Shown piece by piece: positions 57,785 to 64,000 of a stretch of 64,000 bases of DNA (its first letter is position 1; each line of letters opens with the position of its first letter). This DNA comes from Hippophae tibetana (Eukaryota; Streptophyta; Magnoliopsida; Rosales; Elaeagnaceae). The translations under genes and the position numbers were made by a program. The notes below the pieces were generated by a model. That model was not told the origin of the DNA and did no database searches. It saw only the letters and a list, made by a program, of their open reading frames with translations. Where the stretch lies: NCBI GenBank assembly GCA_037013495.1, contig JAZDXN010000029.1:1376501-1440500 (forward strand), written 5' to 3'.

Positions 57785-60570
57785 ATTTTCATGTGCCAAA
57801 ACCTCTCACTCACTACATGACACTCATAGGAGTAATGTAAAATAATATTGATGCCCTAGACTTCATAGTGAAACTATCCTATGGTTTGAAGAATTCATCT
57901 TTGCTACAACTTGACAAGCTTGTAAGTAACTGAAATAACATAGACAAAACATATGACAACTTGACTTAAAAGCCTCATTGTACATTAGTTCAGTTTACTT
58001 AGAAATAATAAAAATGTAAAGGAAAATCATGTATGCATATGTTCATATGAATCAAGCTTAACATAAAAAATGATGTAAAACATTCTTACCCTAAGTATGT
58101 GTTCTCCTATATGCATAAAAATATGAAATGTGAAAATGAAATAATGTATCACTCTCCCCCTTTTTGACATACGAAAATGACAAAGCCATGGAGCTAAGCT
58201 TTTGTTAAAGGTAACAAAGCAAAGTAGAAATAGATTATGAAAAAGTGGAGTACGGTTCAAATATCCCCTAAGTCCTATAACTCCTTAACTATAAAATCAA
58301 TAAAATAGTAAATACATATTGATATTTACCTAAAAGTAGTATATATGTTTAAACTCTACAAATATATCAATTAAGTAATTTATGATCAGTCAAAAATGAC
58401 TCAAGGGAAAACTTATTATCTATCTATCATATAAATTTACTATTGAGTCTTCAATCTTATAAAATAAAATATATCTACCAAGATACGACTTAAAAATTTT
58501 ATTTCTTTTATTTTATAAATGAGGTACATGATTAATTTAACCTCTATTGGCTCTATATTTTTTGTCATGCTAGGTACATTTTTATAAGCAATCACTTTTT
58601 GCACATTCTTTTAAATTTTTTCTTCATCCATGAGCCATAAACCTAGTGAAGATTCACATACATAGAAATAATTACATGAGGTCAATTGTTCTTCCGACTC
58701 AAATATGTAATCGGGACCTAAATGAGAGATGGAAATACCAACCCATGGAATCTTTTTGTGAACTCTACATCAATTCAACTAAGTAGGCCTCACAATGTGA
58801 ATTGAGCAATTAACACACCGACAATACAAAACAAAATTCCCAATTCAATATACAACAAAAACAACCTGAAGTAAGAAAGAAAAAAAACTATAGTAAATGC
58901 ACTAGTGATTGTATGCCTCAAAGGCTCCTATCCAAGCAAGCAGTATGCATAAATATAGCAAACATCATACAACATGAAAGACAATCATACATACTAAAAA
59001 GCTATAAGGGATTTCCAATCTTTTCAAAAACTCAGATGTGGAAACATACTTGGTAAATGATGATTGTACTTTTATAGCTTGCAATCCTATATTACAAAAC
59101 AAACCACAATAAAGAGTCCAATACCTGGTACATTATCAGGGTAAAGAGATATAGATTACTTAGAGACTCATACTAAAAATGCATCATCAAAAAGCAGAAG
59201 TAATAATTAGAAAACTATAAGCATGCTACAAGGAAAGGAAAGAAAGCATGCTACAAGGAAAGGATAGAAAGCATGCAACTATGCAAAACAAATAGGTTGT
59301 CTAATCAAAGTCTAAATCAGTATGATGGAACATACATAATAGGAACTCAGATTATACAAACATAAAAGCAATCATGCATAACAATAGATATAATGAGGTA
59401 AACCTTATTTATGTGGTAACATCTTCGAGTTACTCAAGGCAACCACTCAGTAGCAAACAATCCATTAAAAAAATAAAAGAGTTACACTCTGAGAGAAATA
59501 AAACCATCATTCCATCTATCAAACAGGAACTTTATCCCAATTACCCAATGCTACTCTCGGTTGTTACTTCTGCAATGACATGATTCTACACACAAACCGG
59601 CTCTCCTAAAATTCCCATACCATCCAATATGATGTGATTAGTGACTACAGATTAGTAACAAGAATTGTAACTACTCCCAATCTTGAGGACCACTCTCAAA
59701 CTCAAACAACCTATCTCTTTTTGCACACAATGAGAGACATGAGAACTCAAAGCATTTGACGTAACTCACTCTCACAATAAGGTTCTCATAAATAAATAGT
59801 TACAACCAAGCAAATCTCAATCGGCACACGACTCACATACAACCCATTTGCAAACACTATCGCAAGTACTCAACACTCACAAGTATGATTTTGTTCACAC
59901 AATCATGAATAACTAATATCGAACAATACTCGAAGTATTAGTGATCCAAAAATACAAAAATGTGATGTCAATTTGATAGAGCTATGCTACATTTTTCTGG
60001 ATAAAAAAATGAAGAAATGAGAAGTATTTATAGAACTCAAATATTTCACCTTGCCACCACTTGTGGCAAGGTCCCTAGCAAGCTTGGTGGTGAGCTTGTT
60101 AATGAGGTGATAAAAAGTCACATTTTTTGCTTCAAAAATTGCCGAGTACTTTACATAAATACTTACACTCGAAACAAACAAAAAAAAACAAGTGATAAAA
60201 TTAGCTCGCTCTCATGCTCACTTGTCAAAAACCAACACTCCACTTAGCATGCGCACTATGAAAACCAACCGCATGGTGTGTGTAAGCATGCTTGCATATA
60301 AAGTGTACCAAACTATGTGCGTTTATGAATTACTTATCCACAGTAACTAACATTACATAGAGGAAGATAAAAATACTGAGTAAAATAACAGACATCATGT
60401 TTTTTACACTGAAAGCCAACACACAAACACAATTACAATAGAACTTAGAACTAGTATAATGAATTTCACACTAGTTGTAAGGAAGCCCTCTCTACTCACT
60501 GTAGTAGCTTCACACATCAAAATAGGTACAAACTTAGCTGCTTTTTCTATCATAGGTGCAATAATTCTTT
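57785..60570 (-). other. S3 3' region, non-coding
   Basis: 2.8 kb without a credible gene. The part near 60430-60570 matches the start of the S1 and S2 3' regions (tgatgtgtgaagctac). A 25-bp tandem pair lies at 59221-59270. It is about twice as long as in S1 and S2, so it may hold an unrecognised insertion. Confidence 0.5.
59221..59270. repeat. 25-bp tandem pair
   Basis: gcatgctacaaggaaagga-type units at 59221 and 59246 differ by one base. Confidence 0.9.
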
Positions 60571-60572
60571 TG

Positions 60573-61090
60573 CTAAGTAATAATAGTAGGATTAGAGTGT
60601 AAGGGCTTTATAAATGTGGTATTTGATATTGAAGGTGTAGAACTCTTATCCTCATAACCAAGGCCACGTGTATCAATGTGTGACTTACTAATGCCCAAAA
60701 TTTTATCTAAGTGTTGAGCTTCAATGGTAAGTCTCTCCACTACTTTTACATGATTCATTAAGCTCTTGCATCAATTTTATTATCAGTAGCAAGCTTATTA
60801 TGTTCTTCTTTCAAACCTGTAACACTCAAATTCAAAGAATTATTTTGTTCTTCCAAAATATTCCTCTCTTATTTTAATTTATTAGAAACGTTTTCATGTG
60901 TCCCCAGTTGTTCATTTAACTTTTCTATTTTTATATTTAAACTATTATTCTTCTATGGCTCTAAGATATTTAGAAAATAATTCTTTAGAACTTTTAACAT
61001 TATATTTAGAGAGAAAAGAATATTCAAGTTCCTCCTCATCTGAGTAATAACCCTCAATGAAATGATCTGTAATAAAAATCCCTAAGAATA
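60573..61090 (-). pseudogene. Copia gag C-terminal fragment (S3)
   Basis: The minus strand reads TEGYYSDEEELEYSFLSKYN, SKELFSKYLRAIEE, a coiled-coil-like stretch with stops, then in one frame (60758-60573) VKVVERLTIEAQHLDKILG, RGLGYEDKSSTPSISN and TTFIKP. The GLGY.D..STP motif corresponds to GLGYIDEHSMPS of S1 and marks the same gag family. Capsid and zinc knuckles are missing, and it is followed directly by the 3' region. Confidence 0.75.
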
Positions 61091-61107
61091 ACACTAAGTA
61101 TATCTAG

Positions 61108-61126
61108 TGTTGTCTTGGATACCAAT
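61108..61126 (-). promoter_or_regulatory. PBS of S3, tRNA-Met type
   Basis: The minus strand reads attggtatccaagacaac; two changes from TGGTATCAGAGC; abuts the LTR end tgttca. Confidence 0.7.
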
Positions 61127-62454
61127 TGAACATTTATAAGATAGACCTAATAAATCTAAAGGGGTGAATAGGTTATTTTTAAATTTTACCATTTTAAAAT
61201 TTAATAACCTAATCAAAGAGGCCAGACATCCATTCGTGTGTAAAGAGTAAAGTATGAAAATTAAAAAATATCACACGATATTTTTAGGTGTAAACAACCT
61301 AGGTCATAACCATGACCGAAAATGAAAACCATATGCCTACCGAACCACCTAACTTTCCACTATGAAAACTAAAAATTCAAATACAAACTCGGTCTTATGC
61401 TACCCTCCCTAAGATATTGTCCCAATGTATCTATATTTTCACAATTTCCAAGATTAGCTTGAGTGGCATCCAGACTAACATTCTAATCAACTACTCGCCA
61501 TTAGACACGTTCATGGAACAACTATAATCAATATTAGCACAAAAAACATAAATGCTTATGTGTGTTCTAGAATGAATTTAATTATGAATATTACTAACTA
61601 GATAAGTCAAATAATATATCAATTAAATCAAATCAACAAGCAAATCCTGAAGCAAGTAGACTAAGCACAAGTTCAATAAAATAACTTATTTGAAATTTTA
61701 TAATAAAATCAAATAATTATGATCACACATTAAATTATTTAATCTAAACATGTAAAAATCTAATTAAGAATAAGCTATATAAAGATAAAAATATCAAATA
61801 AATTTACTAATAAATACCTCTAATACGATATCAATTTGATATTAATCAACCTATTTAATCCCTTATGCTTTAGTTATTAATGATTCATTAATCAAATAAA
61901 TATTGCAATGGCCATATCATTATACTCTTCCAGTCAAATACTTTTGGCACCACCCAAGAAAATAAATATATATATCAACTATATTCAGCCTTTATCTTTC
62001 GTTAATTTACCGATCAACTGTCACCACTCCTTTCAATTTTTTTATCCTATAATGGTTGATTATATATACATATGATAATAATATTAATATTAGGGTTAAT
62101 TCTCGAGCTTAAAGCTCCTTAAAATCCTTAATATTATAAAATGTTATTTTTAGGACACATCCCAAAAATATAGAAATACATTTAAGAAATGGCTAAGTTG
62201 AAATTTCATAAATTGATTTGAGTTTAAATAAATATTTTAGCAATAAAAATAATTCTAAATTTTGTGAACATGTGCTATAAATTTCATGAATGCAATCTTA
62301 TATATGATAATTATAAAAGATATACATGAAGTACGACTATCTAAAGTATGAGTGTTTCTTCGACTTTGCTTGATACACTTAATTGCGAGCTTAAAAACAA
62401 GTTTACAAGCAAATATTTTATCCACGAAAATAACCAACACTCATAGCCCTTACA
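61127..62454 (-). mobile_element. 5' LTR of S3
   Basis: 1,328 bp, minus strand TGTAAGGGCTATGAGTG to aaatgttca. Confidence 0.78.
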
Positions 62455-63420
62455 ATTCATTTTATAAAAATGTTTGCCTATTTTAATATTTTACAAACAT
62501 AACAACTTTGCTAATATTTCATAGAAATTTAAGCCATACATGTTTAATTTAACAATATGGCAAATATTTTAAACATAGCAACACTCAAAATAATACATAA
62601 ATTAATCTAAAAAAATTTGAATACATTTAAATTATACCTAAAGTATATTTTTCAAAATATAGAGCTTCATTATTATTTCAATAACTGAAAAACCTCCAAA
62701 CATAACTACCAATTACTATTTATTGAATTTAGACTAAACTATTATATAAAACTATAACTATGTTTAATTCTTAAATGAGAGAAGAAATTTAAACTAATAA
62801 AAGTAAAACTAAAAAAAAGATTAGAGAGAAGTTGAGAAGGATGAGACAAATATATTAAAGGGATATGGAATACAATGAAAATGGGGTCCTATTTATAGGT
62901 ATAAAAAGGAGAAAATGTTAGATCAAAAGACTGGTGCTATGGAAAATTCTTTTCACATCGTGGTATGATACAAGTTGTAATTAGTTGGAATGCGATTCAT
63001 TACACATGTGCCATGTCACGCAATATTTCTACGCCACAATCCGCATCAATTCTAGGATATGTGATATGTAGTCCATTAGCCTTGTACTACTACAGATAAA
63101 ACTTCCATGCCAAGGCCCACGTTATTTTGGTCAACTTTAAACTCATATTTCTTGTATATCCTATTTGGAACATATATAATGTTTTATATATGTTATCATT
63201 TCAGCTTTTAAAGTTTTAATGGAGTGCTTTCGTATATACTTTTCAAGTGTTGATCAATTTATATTTTTGAAGCTAAATAACTTGAAAACAACAAAACATA
63301 CCAGTGATTCCAAAAAGATAGATTTGTTTAGAATGATAGTAAAACTAAGCAAATACAAATCTATTTAATCATTTAAAATAATAAAATCATGATATATTAA
63401 GGGCTTTTAGCCACTCATCA
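62455..63420 (-). mobile_element. D-type LTR, minus, U3 and R part
   Basis: Starts TGATGAGTGGCTAAAAGC at 63420. TATA cctataaatagg (minus) near 62893 and AATAAATAG near 62722. Interrupted at 62454 by S3 and resumed at 56793. Confidence 0.78.
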
Positions 63421-63424
63421 ACTT

Positions 63425-64000
63425 TCCTAATAAGCAACTACTTGGTCACAAAAATGTTCCCACAAGATCTATCACAAGTTAGCAAATTCAAAATTCAAAA
63501 TTTTGATAAAGAATATGTGTGGGATGACTCCTACCTTTGGAAACATTACCCAGACCAATTGATAAGAAGGTACATAACTGACACTAAGTATACTTATATT
63601 CTAACTTTTTGTAATTCTTATGCATATGAGGGATATTTTGGAGTAAACTAAACAGCTCTCAAAGTCTAAGAAAATGGATTTTATTGGCCAATAATGTTCA
63701 AACATGCCTTTTCCTTTTGTAAAATATGTGACTATTGTCAATGAACAAGTAACTTAGGCACTAAGAATCAAATCCCATAAACTCCAATTCTTATTATTTA
63801 ATAAATCTTTGATGTTTGGGGTATATATATTACATGTCTAAATAGGTGGAAGCTAAAGATGCTAGAACTAACGACTCTAAAGTTGTTGCGGATTTTGTAA
63901 AGTCTAACATATTTGTTAGGTTTGGAACACCTAGAGGTTTCATCAGTGATGGTGGACTATATTTTTCCAATATGACTTTTTGGGATTTATGCAAAAAGTG
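63425..64000 (+). pseudogene. Ty3/gypsy integrase, copy 3, cut by the window end
   Basis: The open part reads SNYLVTKMFPQDLSQVSKFK, YVWDDSYLWKHYPDQLIRRY and ILTFCNSYAYEGYFG, the N-terminal block and first half of the HHCC zinc domain. The 'CKICDYCQ' equivalent is near 63720-63740, then IFDVWG near 63805, where the sequence after the first catalytic Asp region is deleted. RWKLKMLELTTLK and VSSVMVDYIFP appear in other frames. It follows immediately after the D LTR at 63420. Stops and deletions make it inactive as far as visible. Confidence 0.8.

Larger units (their letters stand above)
56794..62454 (-). mobile_element. Sirevirus-like copia element S3, pol deleted
   Basis: 5' LTR 62454-61127, PBS, gag C-terminal part, 3' region, polypurine tract, 3' LTR 57770-56794. 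Protease, integrase and RT are absent. It is nested in an inverted D LTR. Flanking pentamers (attca right, aaata left) do not match, so the duplication has decayed or the ends are slightly off. Confidence 0.78.

Noticed and set aside
58027-58260. 77-codon minus ORF as a possible env-like gene of S3
   Set aside because: It overlaps a polypurine-like tract in the non-coding 3' region and has no signal of an envelope-like protein beyond scattered hydrophobic residues.

Overview
The window looks like repeat-rich intergenic DNA from a flowering plant, probably a eudicot. It is strongly AT-rich and I recognise no host gene. What can be read is almost entirely transposable elements, layered into one another. 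Labels used below: A, C and D are three LTR subtypes of one Athila-like Ty3/gypsy lineage. T is a Tat-like Ty3/gypsy element. G marks Ty3/gypsy coding fragments. S1 to S3 are Sirevirus-like Ty1/copia elements. LARD means an LTR element with no coding region.

Layout. 1-3321 (minus): 5' end of an A element with intact gag (running off the window), leader, a perfect tRNA-Asp type primer-binding site and a full 2.1-kb LTR. 3330-13950: a T element (LTR, leader, gag-protease). Its leader is split by copia S1 (4558-12140, flanked by ccata/ccatg), and S1 itself holds a gypsy solo LTR. 13985-17345: 3' part of copia S2 (RT, RNase H, 3' region, LTR). 17346-19090: nothing recognised. 19090-20870: gag fragments, one with an in-frame duplicated zinc-knuckle block. 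20880-28703: two dead gypsy integrases with their 3' regions, LTR fragments, a 160-bp tandem repeat and a 22-G run. 28704-39125 (plus): a gypsy LTR, gag, protease and RT fragment, interrupted by a 6.2-kb composite insertion. 39135-42352: CACTA-type sequence with a Ulp1-like protease gene, plus a minus-strand gypsy gag-protease fragment. 42400-46443: LARD remnant, then a minus-strand gypsy 5' LTR, PBS and gag carrying a plus-strand solo LTR. 46896-52888: a nearly complete non-coding LARD. 52889-56451: promoter-like LTR segment, LARD 3' region and a D LTR. 56452-63420: an inverted D LTR split by copia S3. 63425-64000: the start of a third integrase.

The two strongest observations are these. (1) The composite at 32149-38357 has an exact 5-bp target duplication (taccc) and splits a gypsy protease-RT reading frame, yet both of its outer ends are U3 ends in opposite orientation, with several orientation switches inside. 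(2) At least two copies share the same gag/pol-less junction between leader and 3' region, which indicates a real non-autonomous lineage. Its likely helper type, the A element with intact gag, sits at the left edge of the window.

All family assignments come from reading motifs by eye; no search was run. Boundaries marked approximate may be off by tens of bases.
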